DNA of 64,000 nucleotides from contig NZ_JAERQD010000009.1 of NCBI RefSeq assembly GCF_016735695.1, positions 62,001-126,000 on the forward strand, in the 5' to 3' direction. Below are positions 28,115 to 38,179 of this stretch, piece by piece (the first letter of the stretch is position 1; every line of letters begins with the position of its first letter). Under the pieces are notes generated by a model, which did no database searches, was not told where the DNA came from, and was given only the letters and a program-made list of their open reading frames with translations. The translations under genes were made by a program, and so were the position numbers. The stretch is from Microvirga zambiensis WSM3693. GTDB lineage: Bacteria; Pseudomonadota; Alphaproteobacteria; Rhizobiales; Beijerinckiaceae.

Positions 28115-28642
28115 ATGGCCAGCAAGTCGACTTTCACCCCAGAGGAATGGTCCCGCATCGTCGCGAGCCCTGTGGTCGCCAGCATGGCGATCACGGCTGC
28201 GGATCCGGGCGGGCTCTGGAGCCTGCTGCAGGAATCCATGGCGAGCGGCTGGGCCCTGCTCGAAGCCAAACAGGACGCCCAGGCGACGCCTCTGGTAAAG
28301 GCGGTCGCCGACGACATTGCCGACACCAACACCCGCAACGCCGTCCGCGAGGGCTTCCAGGCCCAGTTCAAGGGCAGCCAGTTCGCCGACATCAAGAACA
28401 AGGCCATCGCGGAGCTGCATGCGGTCTCGAGCCTGCTCGACGCCAAGGCGCCCGAAGATGCGGTTGCCTTCAAATCCTGGCTGTGGAGCGTCGCGCAGAA
28501 ATCGGCCGAGGCCGGCAAGGAAGGTGGGTTCCTGGGCTTTGGGGGCGTCGCCGTCAGCGATGCCGAGAAGGCCACGCTGGGAGAGATCGCCACGGCGCTC
28601 GGCAACCCGGCTGGATCCGGCGCAGGGCTCGCCGAAACCTAG
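28115..28642 (+). CDS. Conserved hypothetical soluble protein (175 aa)
   Basis: I recognise the general type, a helical cytoplasmic protein seen in rhizobial genomes, but no function. It starts MASKSTFTPEEWSRIVASP. It has no signal peptide or membrane helix, is alanine-rich and probably all-alpha, and has a glycine stretch GGFLGFGGVAVSDAEKATL near residue 140. The phrase TFTPEEWxxIxxSPxxA at the N-terminus suggests a conserved helix start. It converges with the membrane protein at 28639, overlapping it by four bases at the stops. Confidence 0.7.
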   Translation: MASKSTFTPEEWSRIVASPVVASMAITAADPGGLWSLLQESMASGWALLEAKQDAQATPLVKAVADDIADTNTRNAVREGFQAQFKGSQFADIKNKAIAELHAVSSLLDAKAPEDAVAFKSWLWSVAQKSAEAGKEGGFLGFGGVAVSDAEKATLGEIATALGNPAGSGAGLAET

Positions 28643-28956
28643 CGGTTCGCCACCCGCCGGGCGAGATAGGCACCGCTGGCCCAGAGAAGGGCCGCGACGA
28701 ACCGCACCGGAAACAGGGTCAGCGCGTCGGACCGAACCGGGGCGATCCAGGGTATTCCTAAGCTGCTGATCACCCAGGACACGAGCACCGACACGGCCAG
28801 CGCGATCATGCCGACGATCAGCACCTTGCCGAACTGGTCGGCCTTCCAGCCGAGCCAGAGAGCGATGACGACCAGAACCGGATCGAAGGCGGCGGGCAGC
28901 CAATCCCAGAGATGGACGACGGGAACGGTGGGATGCACGTGTTTTAAGCCCACCAC
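28639..28956 (-). CDS. Small inner-membrane protein downstream of gatA (105 aa)
   Basis: Three probable helices: about residues 23-40, 45-66 and 80-97. No family recognised. The start is a GTG (28956, or 28953), within the last codons of gatA, so it overlaps gatA by 13 bp and is probably translated by coupling. It ends tail to tail with the plus-strand gene at 28115. Function is unknown. Confidence 0.6.
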   Translation of the reverse strand: MVGLKHVHPTVPVVHLWDWLPAAFDPVLVVIALWLGWKADQFGKVLIVGMIALAVSVLVSWVISSLGIPWIAPVRSDALTLFPVRFVAALLWASGAYLARRVANR

Positions 28957-30458
28957 GCCTGCGGCAGCTTGATGCGGCCGGCCGCATCCTCGATCGCCTG
29001 CGCGGTGGCGAAGAGCGTCTCTTCGTCGAAGGCGCGCCCGATGAGCTGCAGGCCGAGGGGCAGCCCTTGCGAATCGAGCCCGGCCGGCACGGCGATGCCC
29101 GGCAGGCCCGCCATGTTTACCGTCACGGTGAAGATGTCGTTGAGATACATCTCGACCGGATCGCCCGAGCCCTTCTCGCCGATGCCGAAGGCGGCGGACG
29201 GGGTCGCGGGGGTCAGGATCGCGTGCACGCCCTGAGCATAGACCTCCTCGAAGTCGCGCTTGATCAGGGTGCGCAGCTTCTGCGCGCGGACGTAATAGGC
29301 GTCGTAATAGCCCGCCGAGAGCACATAGGTGCCGATCATGATGCGGCGCTTGACCTCGCGGCCGAAGCCGGCGGCGCGGGTCTTCTCGTAGAGATCGACG
29401 ATGTCCTTGCCGTTCTCGCGTAGGCCGTAGCGGACGCCGTCATAGCGGGCGAGGTTCGAAGACGCCTCGGCGGGAGCGACGATATAATAGGCAGGCAGCG
29501 CATATTTGGTGTGAGGCAGGGAAACCTCGACCACCTCGGCGCCGGCGGCGCGCAGCCATTCGGCGCCCTGGTGCCAGAGCTGCTCGATCTCGGGCGACAT
29601 GCCGTCGACCCGGTATTCCTTCGGAATGCCGATCTTGAGGCCCTTCACGCCGCGAGAGATGGCCGCCTCGAAATCCGGCACCGGTAGGTCGGCGCAGGTG
29701 GTGTCCTTTGCGTCCGGACCGGCCATGGAGCGCAGCATGATCGCCGCGTCGCGCACCGTCCGGGCGATCGGGCCGGCCTGGTCGAGGGACGAGGCGAAGG
29801 CCACAGTGCCCCAGCGGGACACGCGGCCATAGGTCGGCTTGATGCCGACCGTGCCGGTGAAGGCAGCCGGCTGGCGGATCGAGCCGCCGGTGTCGGTGGC
29901 GGTGGCGCCGAGGCAGAGATGAGCGGCAACGGCGGCCGCGGAGCCACCCGAAGAGCCGCCGGGCACCAGATGGTTGCCCTCGATGGCGCCGGAAGTGCCG
30001 GCGCCCACGTTCGACCCCTCGCGCCGCCAGGGCGACACCACGGGACCGAAGGCGCTGGTCTCGTTGGAGGAGCCCATGGCGAACTCGTCCAGGTTGAGCT
30101 TGCCGAGCATGACCGCGCCGTCGTTCCAGAGGTTTCGGGTGACGGTGGATTCATAAGGCGGGTGGAAGTTGCCGAGGATCTTGGAGCCCGCGGTCGTGGT
30201 CGTGCCGTCGGTGCAGAACAGGTCCTTGATGCCGAGCGGAATGCCCTCGAGCGCCCCGCCCTCACCCTTTGCGATCCTGTCGTCCGAGGCCTTGGCCATG
30301 GCGAGCGCCTTTTCCGGCGTCTCGAGCACATAGGCATTGAGCGCCCTCGCCTTCTCGATGGCGGCGATATGGGCCATGGCGAGCTCCGATGCCGAGAAGC
30401 TCTTGGCCTTCAGGCCGTCGCGGGCTTCGGCAATGGTGAGATGGGTCAGTTCGGTCAC
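28944..30458 (-). CDS. gatA: Asp-tRNA(Asn)/Glu-tRNA(Gln) amidotransferase subunit A (504 aa)
   Basis: Amidase subunit that releases ammonia from glutamine for the GatCAB reaction. The Ser-cisSer-Lys triad is visible: Lys in [10 protein letters not shown], the cis-Ser in [12 protein letters not shown], and the nucleophile region [14 protein letters not shown]. Length fits. I chose GTG 30458 ([15 protein letters not shown]); the frame to 30542 would be encoded by a palindromic repeat. gatC lies upstream with about 125 bp between, containing that repeat and a 14-bp inverted repeat. Confidence 0.96.
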   Translation of the reverse strand: MTELTHLTIAEARDGLKAKSFSASELAMAHIAAIEKARALNAYVLETPEKALAMAKASDDRIAKGEGGALEGIPLGIKDLFCTDGTTTTAGSKILGNFHPPYESTVTRNLWNDGAVMLGKLNLDEFAMGSSNETSAFGPVVSPWRREGSNVGAGTSGAIEGNHLVPGGSSGGSAAAVAAHLCLGATATDTGGSIRQPAAFTGTVGIKPTYGRVSRWGTVAFASSLDQAGPIARTVRDAAIMLRSMAGPDAKDTTCADLPVPDFEAAISRGVKGLKIGIPKEYRVDGMSPEIEQLWHQGAEWLRAAGAEVVEVSLPHTKYALPAYYIVAPAEASSNLARYDGVRYGLRENGKDIVDLYEKTRAAGFGREVKRRIMIGTYVLSAGYYDAYYVRAQKLRTLIKRDFEEVYAQGVHAILTPATPSAAFGIGEKGSGDPVEMYLNDIFTVTVNMAGLPGIAVPAGLDSQGLPLGLQLIGRAFDEETLFATAQAIEDAAGRIKLPQAWWA

Positions 30459-30478
30459 GGGACTGGATCTCTGTTTTA

Positions 30479-30562
30479 ACGTCATGGCCGGGCTTGTCCC
30501 GGCCATCCACGCCTTATTCTGCGGGAGATCCCCGGGTCGCACCGCGTTTGCCCGGGGATGAT
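30479..30562. repeat. Palindromic intergenic element, copy 5, between gatC and gatA
   Basis: ACGTCATGGCCGGGCTTGTCCCGGCCAT...ATCCCCGGGTCGC...TTTGCCCGGGGATGA. It has the same two-hairpin architecture as the other copies, but the right half is variant. It sits inside the gatC-gatA operon. Confidence 0.75.
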
Positions 30563-30592
30563 CGAGTAAGGGCAGAGCGCCCTTACTCGATC
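30560..30592. repeat. Perfect 14-bp inverted repeat spanning the gatC stop codon
   Basis: GATCGAGTAAGGGC (30560-30573) and GCCCTTACTCGATC (30579-30592) are perfectly complementary around a 5-nt loop. On the minus strand the right arm encodes the last codons of gatC plus its TAA. There is no U-tract, so it may be an RNA processing or stability hairpin rather than a terminator. Confidence 0.8.
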
Positions 30593-30870
30593 ACTTTCGG
30601 CACGAGGAAGAAGTTGTCCTCGGTGGCCGGGGCATTTTGGACGATCTTCTCGGCATAGCCGCCATCGGTCACGCCGTCCTCGCGCTTCTTCATGATCATG
30701 GGGGTGACGGAGGTCATCGGCTCCACGCCCTCCACATCGACCTCGTTGAGCTGCTCGACGAAGGAGAGAATCGCGTTGAGCTCGCCCTGGAGATGCGGCA
30801 CCTCCGCATCCGTCACGGCAATGCGCGCCAGATGGGCGATGCGGCGGACCGTTTTCTCATCGACCGACAT
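30583..30870 (-). CDS. gatC: Asp-tRNA(Asn)/Glu-tRNA(Gln) amidotransferase subunit C (95 aa)
   Basis: Small stabilising subunit of GatCAB. It starts [19 protein letters not shown], contains [22 protein letters not shown], and ends [10 protein letters not shown], all characteristic of GatC. I chose ATG 30870; the frame to 30963 is not homologous. It is the first gene of gatC-gatA. The stop codon lies in the inverted repeat at 30560. Confidence 0.96.
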   Translation of the reverse strand: MSVDEKTVRRIAHLARIAVTDAEVPHLQGELNAILSFVEQLNEVDVEGVEPMTSVTPMIMKKREDGVTDGGYAEKIVQNAPATEDNFFLVPKVIE

Positions 30871-30960
30871 GAATGGCCTAACCTCTTGGAAATCTGCTGG
30901 CCGGCCTATAGCACCCGCCCGCCTCGGGGGGCAATGTTCGATGTGGGGAATGACACCCAC

Positions 30961-31055
30961 CACGTCATGGCCGGGCTTGTCCCGGCCATCCCGCTCCTGA
31001 AAGGCACAGCGCTCGACCGCATCGGGATCACCGGCACAAGGCCGGTGATGACGTG
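30961..31055. repeat. Palindromic intergenic element, copy 6 (inverted orientation)
   Basis: CACGTCATGGCCGGGCTTGTCCC...GGGATCACCGGCACAAGGCC...GATGACGTG, the reverse-orientation counterpart of copies 1-3, with complementary 8-bp ends. It lies between gatC and the metal-dependent hydrolase. Confidence 0.86.
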
Positions 31056-31066
31056 GGGGATTATTA

Positions 31067-31768
31067 TCAAACCGTCACGCCCACCGTCTTGTGCGGCACC
31101 ACCACCTGGACGCCCTTGCCGTCGAGCGCCGCGACGAAGCGGTCGGCGTTGGGCACCAGCGGCGGGAAGGAGGCATAGTGGCAGGGGATGGCGGCCCTGG
31201 CGCCGCCGAAATAGCGCTCGACGGCGAGCGCCGCGACCTCGGGACCCATGGTGAAGCGGTCGCCGATGGGGACGATCACCACGTCCGGCTTATGGATCTC
31301 GGCGATCAGGGCCATATCGCCAAAAATATCCGTGTCGCCCATGTGGTAGATCGTCGGCTCGCCCGGCGCCTTCACGATAATGCCGTTGGCGTTGCCGAGA
31401 GGATAGTTCACGTCCATTTCCACGAGGCCGGCGGAATGGTCCGCCCGCACGAGGGTGACCGTGAAGCCGTCCTGGTCCGTGGTGCCGCCCGTGTTCATGG
31501 GATCGATATTCTGAACGCCCTGCTTGGACAGATGCATGCAGAGCTCGAAATTCGTGACCACCTTGGCGCCCGTCTTCTTCGCGATGTCGACGGTATCACC
31601 CACATGATCGCCGTGGCCGTGGGTGAGCAGGATGTGCGAGATGCCCTCCGAAATCTTCGCCTTGTCGCCCTCGAAGGCTGGATTGCCGGTGAAGAACGGA
31701 TCGATGAGCACGGCCTTGCCGGCGAAATCGAGCCGGAAGGCGGAATGACCGAACCATGTGATTTTCAT
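31067..31768 (-). CDS. UPF0173 metal-dependent hydrolase, metallo-beta-lactamase fold (233 aa)
   Basis: Metallo-beta-lactamase superfamily. The N-terminus [15 protein letters not shown] is typical of UPF0173, and HGHGDHVGD (the HxHxDH motif) supplies most of the metal ligands. Later ligands are in [13 protein letters not shown] and [10 protein letters not shown]. Length fits. No substrate is established for the family. It is monocistronic, divergent from the sugar transporter, with a palindromic element just beyond its stop. Confidence 0.92.
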   Translation of the reverse strand: MKITWFGHSAFRLDFAGKAVLIDPFFTGNPAFEGDKAKISEGISHILLTHGHGDHVGDTVDIAKKTGAKVVTNFELCMHLSKQGVQNIDPMNTGGTTDQDGFTVTLVRADHSAGLVEMDVNYPLGNANGIIVKAPGEPTIYHMGDTDIFGDMALIAEIHKPDVVIVPIGDRFTMGPEVAALAVERYFGGARAAIPCHYASFPPLVPNADRFVAALDGKGVQVVVPHKTVGVTV

Positions 31769-31898
31769 GAGAGCACCCTCGTTTTCGGCAACATCAGATG
31801 GGGCACAAGCGGCCCCGGACCACGTTTCACAGGAACAAAACGCTCATTGCGGCTTTTAGAAGCTAAGCCATAAAACTCAAGCCTGCAGGAGGAGAGTC

Positions 31899-33164
31899 AT
31901 GTCCCGCCTCATCGCCAGCTTCGCCGCGGCCGCCGGAATCCTTGCATCCACCAGCGCATTCGCCGTCGAGATTTCGATCTCGTGCAGCGCTCTCGGCAAG
32001 GAATACGAGATCTGCAAGCAGGGCGTCGATGCCTGGGCACAGCGCACCGGCAACACGGTCAAGATCGTCTCGACACCCAATTCCGCCACCGAGCGCCTCG
32101 CCCTGTATCAACAATTGCTCGCGGCAGGTGCCGGCGACATCGACGTGTTTCAGATCGACGTGGTCTGGACCGGCACCCTCGGCAATCATCTGCTCGACCT
32201 GACCTCGAAGGCGCAGAACATCATCGGCGACCATCTCCCCGCCATGGTCGAGACCAGCCGGGTCGATGGCAAACTCATGGCCGTGCCGTGGTTCGCCGAT
32301 GCGGGTCTGCTCTATTACCGCAAGGACCTTTTGGACAAATACAAGCGCCCCGTGCCGCAGACCTGGGCGGACCTCACCGAGACCGCGCGCCTCGTTCAGG
32401 AGGGCGAGCGCAAGGAGGGCAGGAACGAGTTCTGGGGCTATACCTGGCAGGGCCGCGCCTATGAGGGCCTGACCACCAATGCCCTCGAATGGATCGCTTC
32501 CAACAACGGCGGCACCATCGTCGATGAAAAGGGCGAGGTCACCATCGAGAACCCGAAGGCCATCGAGGCGCTGAAGACGGCCACCGGCTGGGTCGGCACG
32601 ATCACGCCGGAAGGCGTGCTCAACTACACCGAAGAGGAAGCGCGCGGCGTCTTCCAGGCGGGCAATGCCCTCTTCATGCGCAACTGGCCCTATGCCTGGG
32701 CGCTTGCGCAAGGCCCCGACAGCACGATCAAGGACAAGGTCGGCATCGCGCCGCTGCCCAAGGGCGGCGCCGACGGGCGCCACGCGGGCACGCTCGGCGG
32801 CCAGCTCCTCGCCGTGTCGAAATATTCCAAGAACGCGGCGGCGGCGACTGATCTCGTCCTGTACCTGACGAGCGAATCCGAGCAGAAGCGCCGCGCGGTG
32901 CAAGGATCCTTCAATCCGACCATCGTCACGCTCTACGGCGATGCCGACATCGCCAAGGCGAACCCCTTCATCGGCGATCTGGTCGACGTGTTCAGCAATG
33001 CGGTGGCCCGCCCCGCCACCGTGACGGGCCAGAACTACAACAAGGTCTCGACCGAGTTCTTCAACGCGGTGCATCAGGCCCTTTCCAAGCGCGCCGAGCC
33101 TGCGCAGGCGTTGAACCGCCTCGACCGTGACCTGAAGCGGATCAAGCGCAACGGCTGGCAATGA
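31899..33164 (+). CDS. thuE: Sugar ABC transporter substrate-binding protein, ThuE-like (421 aa)
   Basis: Periplasmic solute-binding protein (family 1, MalE-type). The signal peptide is residues 1-22 (MSRLIASFAAAAGILASTSAFA). The segment STPNSATERLALYQQLLAAG followed by DIDVFQIDVVW is typical of the rhizobial trehalose/maltose receptor ThuE and its close relatives, and SEQKRRAVQGSFNPTIV is another conserved part. It is the first gene of a four-gene operon with ATGA coupling to thuF. The substrate (trehalose, maltose or sucrose) is inferred from family only; no catabolic thuAB genes are adjacent. Confidence 0.87.
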   Translation: MSRLIASFAAAAGILASTSAFAVEISISCSALGKEYEICKQGVDAWAQRTGNTVKIVSTPNSATERLALYQQLLAAGAGDIDVFQIDVVWTGTLGNHLLDLTSKAQNIIGDHLPAMVETSRVDGKLMAVPWFADAGLLYYRKDLLDKYKRPVPQTWADLTETARLVQEGERKEGRNEFWGYTWQGRAYEGLTTNALEWIASNNGGTIVDEKGEVTIENPKAIEALKTATGWVGTITPEGVLNYTEEEARGVFQAGNALFMRNWPYAWALAQGPDSTIKDKVGIAPLPKGGADGRHAGTLGGQLLAVSKYSKNAAAATDLVLYLTSESEQKRRAVQGSFNPTIVTLYGDADIAKANPFIGDLVDVFSNAVARPATVTGQNYNKVSTEFFNAVHQALSKRAEPAQALNRLDRDLKRIKRNGWQ

Positions 33165-34138
33165 TCATGAGCGGCGCCGTCGCCGAGGCTGAAATCCCCG
33201 TGCGGACAACCGCACGGGGAAAGCGCTCCTCGCTGACACGCTCGCGCATCCGGGCGGCTTGGGCTTTCATCGCGCCGAGCCTGATCGTACTTGCGCTGAT
33301 CGCAGGCTGGCCGTTGCTGAGGACGATCTGGTTCAGTTTCACCGACGCCAATCTCAACGACTTGAGCGACTACAAGATCATCGGCTTCGAGAACTATCTC
33401 GCCAAATATGACGACGAGTGGTTCGGCGTGCTGACGGAGCCCGACTGGTGGCGCTCGGTGTGGAACACCGTGTGGTTCACCCTCGTCTCGGTATCCATCG
33501 AGACGATGCTCGGCATCGTCGTGGCGCTGATCCTCAACGCGGCGTTTCCCGGCCGCGGTCTCATGCGCGCCATCATCCTCATCCCCTGGGCGATCCCGAC
33601 CATCGTCTCCGCCAAGATGTGGAACTGGATGCTGCACGACCAGTTCGGCGTGATCAACGACATGCTTCTGCGCATCGGCCTGATCGCGGCGCCGATCACC
33701 TGGACGGCCAATCCGGACACGGCCCTGTGGACCGCCGTGATGGTGGATGTCTGGAAACATACCTCCTTCATGGCGCTCCTCATCCTGGCGGCTCTCCAGA
33801 TGCTTCCGCAGGATATCTACGAGGCGGCAAAAGTCGACGGCGTCTCGCCGGTCCGCGTCTTCTTCCGCGTGACCCTGCCGCTGATCAAGCCGGCTCTGCT
33901 GGTCGCGGTGATCTTCCGTTCCCTCGATGCCTTACGGGTGTTCGATCTCATCTACGTCCTGACCTCGAACTCGAAAGACACGGCCTCCATGTCGGTCTAT
34001 GCGCGCCAGCAGCTCGTCGATTTCCAGGAGGTGGGTTTGGGCTCCGCCGCCTCGACGCTGATCTTCCTGATCATTGCGCTGCTCGTCGTCATCACGCTCG
34101 CCGCCGGACGCGTACGGCTCGGAGAGGATCCCCGATGA
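33161..34138 (+). CDS. thuF: Sugar ABC transporter permease, ThuF-like (325 aa)
   Basis: MalF-type inner-membrane subunit with six or seven helices. The EAA loop that contacts the ATPase reads EAAKVDGVSPVRVFFRVTLP. An N-terminal basic extension of about 30 residues precedes the first helix. ATG 33161 overlaps the thuE stop (ATGA); an internal ATG at 33167 is possible. Its stop overlaps thuG in the same manner. Confidence 0.9.
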   Translation: MIMSGAVAEAEIPVRTTARGKRSSLTRSRIRAAWAFIAPSLIVLALIAGWPLLRTIWFSFTDANLNDLSDYKIIGFENYLAKYDDEWFGVLTEPDWWRSVWNTVWFTLVSVSIETMLGIVVALILNAAFPGRGLMRAIILIPWAIPTIVSAKMWNWMLHDQFGVINDMLLRIGLIAAPITWTANPDTALWTAVMVDVWKHTSFMALLILAALQMLPQDIYEAAKVDGVSPVRVFFRVTLPLIKPALLVAVIFRSLDALRVFDLIYVLTSNSKDTASMSVYARQQLVDFQEVGLGSAASTLIFLIIALLVVITLAAGRVRLGEDPR

Positions 34139-34959
34139 CGATCCTCGCCCGCATCGGCTTCTGGCTCCTCGTGATCGTCATCGCCGTCTTCGCGCTGTTC
34201 CCGTTCTATTACGCGATCATCTCCTCGTTCCGCTCCGGGAGCGCCCTGTTCTCCGTGGCCTATCTGCCGGAAAGCTTCGATCTCTCGAATTATTTCGCCG
34301 TCTTCGAGCGCCAGCCCTTCGGCTGGAACATCCTGAACTCGATTATCGTGTCAGGCTGCGTGGTCGCCATCTCCCTCGCGCTCGGCATCACGGCGGCCTA
34401 CGCCTTCGGGCGCATCGCCTTTCGCGGCCGCTCGCTTTTGCTCATGACCATCCTCGCCGTCTCGATGTTTCCGCAGGTCGCGGTCCTCTCGGGCATGTTC
34501 GAGCTGATCCGCGCCTTCGGCCTCTACAACACCCTGCCCGGCCTCATCCTCGCCAATCTCATGCTGACCCTGCCCTTCACGGTGTGGGTGCTCACCACCT
34601 TCATGCGTGAGCTGCCGAAGGAGATCGAGGAGGCGGCCTTCGTCGACGGCGCGACACCCTGGATCGTCGTGCGGCGCGTGTTCCTGCCGCTGATGGCGCC
34701 GGCTGCCGTGACCACGGGGCTTCTCGCCTTCATCGTCTCGTGGAACGAGTTTCTCTTCGCGCTGACCTTCACGCTCACAAACGAGCGGCGCACCGTGCCG
34801 CCGGCGATCGCGCTGATGAGCGGCTCGACGGCCTATGAGCTGCCCTGGGGCACGATCATGGCCGGTTCCGTCATCGTCACCATTCCGATCATCGCCCTGG
34901 TGCTCGTGTTCCAGCGCAAGATCGTGGCCGGCCTCACGGCCGGTGCCGTGAAAGGATAG
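34135..34959 (+). CDS. thuG: Sugar ABC transporter permease, ThuG-like (274 aa)
   Basis: MalG-type permease partner with six helices. The EAA loop [20 protein letters not shown] is intact. The N-terminus [19 protein letters not shown] leads into the family's [17 protein letters not shown]. It starts at ATG 34135, overlapping the thuF stop; a much longer frame upstream lies in thuF and is not real. thuK follows after 16 bp. Confidence 0.9.
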   Translation: MTILARIGFWLLVIVIAVFALFPFYYAIISSFRSGSALFSVAYLPESFDLSNYFAVFERQPFGWNILNSIIVSGCVVAISLALGITAAYAFGRIAFRGRSLLLMTILAVSMFPQVAVLSGMFELIRAFGLYNTLPGLILANLMLTLPFTVWVLTTFMRELPKEIEEAAFVDGATPWIVVRRVFLPLMAPAAVTTGLLAFIVSWNEFLFALTFTLTNERRTVPPAIALMSGSTAYELPWGTIMAGSVIVTIPIIALVLVFQRKIVAGLTAGAVKG

Positions 34960-34975
34960 TCCAGGGTGTTCTGCA

Positions 34976-36112
<1,137 letters not shown>

Positions 36113-36138
36113 AGCAGTATCATCCCGGCCGAAGCGCA

Positions 36139-36171
36139 GCGGAGGGGAAGGGAATCTATTTGCCCCTCCGC
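36139..36171 (+). terminator. Possible terminator after the sugar transporter operon
   Basis: GCGGAGGGG (36139-36147) and CCCCTCCGC (36163-36171) form a perfect 9-bp stem with a 15-nt loop, 26 nt after the thuK stop. No T-tract follows, so it may only be a 3' stabilising hairpin. Confidence 0.4.
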
Positions 36172-36210
36172 GCCATGGATCTCCTTCCCTCGCCAGGGTG
36201 ACACCCTCAT

Positions 36211-36301
36211 ACGTCATCCCCGGACTTGCTCCGGCCACCCACGTTTTGGGAACCGCAATGCTGCCAAGACGTGGGTCCCCGGACCAAGTCCGGGGATGAC
36301 G
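36211..36301. repeat. Palindromic intergenic element, copy 7
   Basis: ACGTCATCCCCGGACTTGCTCCGGCCACCCACG, a centre, then ACGTGGGTCCCCGGACCAAGTCCGGGGATGACG. Same architecture as copies 1-6, closest to copy 4. With the hairpin at 36139 it fills most of the 314-bp gap between thuK and ruvX. Confidence 0.82.
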
Positions 36302-36426
36302 GCGGCGGAGGGCATGAACGGGAAGTGATGACGGCGAGGGAGGTAGAGAAGACCTCGAACTCCCGTCTCGACGCCGCTCCACTTCCTCTATACTGGCTGT
36401 AAGCCGGCAGAACGAGGAGGCCGCCC

Positions 36427-36987
36427 ATGATCTCGCGGGACGACGAACTGGTCGGGTTCATCGACGGGCTGGCGCCGCGCGCGCGTCTCATGGGTCTCGA
36501 TCTCGGCACCAAGACCATCGGCCTTGCCCTGTCCGACGTGGAGCGGCGGATCGCGACGCCGCTCGAGACGATCAAGCGGGTGAAATTCACGCCCGATGTC
36601 GAGCGCATCAAGGACCTCGTCGCGCGCTATGAGGTCGGCGGCCTCGTCTTCGGCCTGCCCCTCAACATGGACGGCACTGAAGGCCCGCGCTCGCAGGCGA
36701 CCCGTGCGTTCGTGCGCAACCTGAAACCGTTGCTGCCTCTGCCCGTCTTATACTGGGACGAGCGCATGTCGACCATGGTGGTGACCCGCACTCTCCTCGA
36801 TGCGGATGCCTCGCGCGCCAAGCGGGCCGACGCCGTCGACAAGATGGCCGCAGCCTACATCCTGCAAGGTGCCCTCGACCGCTACGAACGCATCGCCGCC
36901 GACGCGCAAGACGCTCAGGACGAGGCAGACCTGCGCGCCGAGCTCGACATGGATACGCCGCCGGGAGGCGGCGCATTGGATGAGTGA
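36427..36987 (+). CDS. ruvX: Putative Holliday junction resolvase RuvX/YqgF (186 aa)
   Basis: RNase H-fold nuclease implicated in 16S/pre-rRNA maturation and Holliday junction cleavage. The first strand carries the catalytic Asp in [16 protein letters not shown], the second acidic region is [18 protein letters not shown], and the third is YWDERMSTM. The C-terminal [17 protein letters not shown] carries the last Asp. A 20-residue N-terminal and a 30-residue acidic C-terminal extension are longer than in E. coli. GAGGAGG precedes the ATG. Confidence 0.93.
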   Translation: MISRDDELVGFIDGLAPRARLMGLDLGTKTIGLALSDVERRIATPLETIKRVKFTPDVERIKDLVARYEVGGLVFGLPLNMDGTEGPRSQATRAFVRNLKPLLPLPVLYWDERMSTMVVTRTLLDADASRAKRADAVDKMAAAYILQGALDRYERIAADAQDAQDEADLRAELDMDTPPGGGALDE

Positions 36988-37032
36988 TGCAAGGTTCGGC
37001 CACGTTCCTCACGGATTCGGCGCTGCCGCGAA

Positions 37033-37171
37033 CTAGAGCATAGGACCCAAAAGTGGACCCACTTTTGGGATCCAATCCGTTGCTCCACTCTAAAGAGAGC
37101 GCATCGTTGAACGCAGAAAACCGGGTCCACTTTTCGCTGACGCGGCCCTCTGGGTCTGCACGATGCGCTAG
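37033..37171. repeat. Palindromic repeat family 2, copy 1 (CCCAAAAGTGG/CCACTTTTGGG)
   Basis: GAGCATAGGACCCAAAAGTGGACCCACTTTTGGGATCC..., then AGCGCATCG...GTCCACTTTTCGC...CGATGCGCTAG. A core palindrome is flanked by GCATCG/CGATGC ends. Related copies are at 40211 and 44328. Confidence 0.8.
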
Positions 37172-37722
37172 AAAATAATGAAGTCCTTGTGAGTGAGATT
37201 CAGGTTCGCATCGAGCTGAGCGAATTGCACGGCCGCTTTCGCTCCCGTCCCATCGGGATCGTAATAGAGACTTCCCGTCGCCTTGTCGTAGATGAGCCGA
37301 TCATCGGCGTCGTGAGCGCTGGAACCGGTCCAGAACGCGCCTTCCTTGATTGCGCCCTTGGGGTTGGCGGAAACCTTGAAGATCTTCTTGTAAAGCGCGA
37401 TCGTATCGGCCTTGACGTTGAAATCATCGATCACATCGACGTTGCTGCTCGACAGCTTGGTGTCGAATCCGAAATAGTCGGAACCAGCGCCTCCGATGAG
37501 GGTGTCCCGCCCCAGACCGCCACTGAGGAGGTCGTCACCGCTGTCACCGTAGAGCTTGTCGTTGCCGATCCCACCGTCGATGGCATCCGTGGCGCCCCGC
37601 CCGCGGAGGGTATCGTTGCCGCCCCCACCGAGCAGGACGTTAGCGCGGCTGTCCCCCAAAACGGTATCGTTGCCGGATTTCCCGACTGCGAGACCATCCT
37701 TATTGGCCTTGATAGTAGCCAT
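37168..37722 (-). CDS. Minimal RTX protein (184 aa)
   Basis: Small calcium-binding protein made almost only of an RTX secretion module. Nonapeptides GKSGNDTVLGDSRANVLLGG through GGLGRDTLIGGAGSDYF cover residues 14-83. A C-terminal module follows (VDVIDDFNVKADTIALYKKIF...DRLIYDKATGSLYYDPDGTG) ending in KDFIIF. I chose ATG 37722 (MATIKANKDG), preceded by GGGGA; the frame to 37818 adds an unsupported leader. The C-module is homologous to those of the proteins at 14120 and 42384. There is no effector domain. Its end abuts the palindromic repeat. Confidence 0.83.
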   Translation of the reverse strand: MATIKANKDGLAVGKSGNDTVLGDSRANVLLGGGGNDTLRGRGATDAIDGGIGNDKLYGDSGDDLLSGGLGRDTLIGGAGSDYFGFDTKLSSSNVDVIDDFNVKADTIALYKKIFKVSANPKGAIKEGAFWTGSSAHDADDRLIYDKATGSLYYDPDGTGAKAAVQFAQLDANLNLTHKDFIIF

Positions 37723-38105
37723 TGACGCATTCCCCGATATTTCGCCTGACACAAAGTAAGCGCTGCCCGAATCTGCAATAGAATCCGCCCATTCGAAATG
37801 CAACGCTGTAATGACCAACCTCTACTTATTTGTCGAGGAGATCAATTTCTCACGGTGCCGAGCCTCTTCGATTCCCGATCTTTCAGAAGTGTGGCCACGC
37901 ACATGGGAGACTTTTCCAGGCAAGAAAGCTTAGCCGAACCGGCAAAACCTGCTGGAGCCCGGGGCGAAACTCGCAGCTGGCCCTCCATTTCAAGGCTTGA
38001 CGAGGCGTAAAAAGCCTCCTATCTCAGCGCCAACCGCGACGCCGGCCCCGAATTCCCGCCCCGGATTGAATCAATCTGAATAGGCGAAGGATTTCATTGG
38101 CTTAG
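37723..38105. other. 383-bp gap upstream of tRNA-Gln, no gene seen
   Basis: I see no coding frame with a credible start. The stretch GAGGCGTAAAAAGCCTC (about 38001-38017) is a short hairpin. The tRNA promoter should lie at the right end, but I cannot assign its hexamers. Confidence 0.5.
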
Positions 38106-38179
38106 TGGGGGATAGTTTAATGGTAGAACAGCGGACTCTGACTCCGCTAGTCTTGGTTCGAATCCAGGTCCCCCAGCCA
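38106..38179 (+). tRNA. tRNA-Gln (anticodon CTG)
   Basis: A 74-nt cloverleaf with encoded CCA. The acceptor TGGGGGA pairs with TCCCCCA, with discriminator G. The D arm contains AGTTTAATGGTAGAAC, the anticodon stem GCGGA/TCCGC encloses the loop CTCTGAC (anticodon CTG at positions 34-36), and the T arm is TTGGTTCGAATCCAG. U1-A72 and G73 fit glutamine identity. It reads CAG codons. This species depends on GatCAB (genes in this window) if GlnRS is absent, as is usual in this order. Confidence 0.95.
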
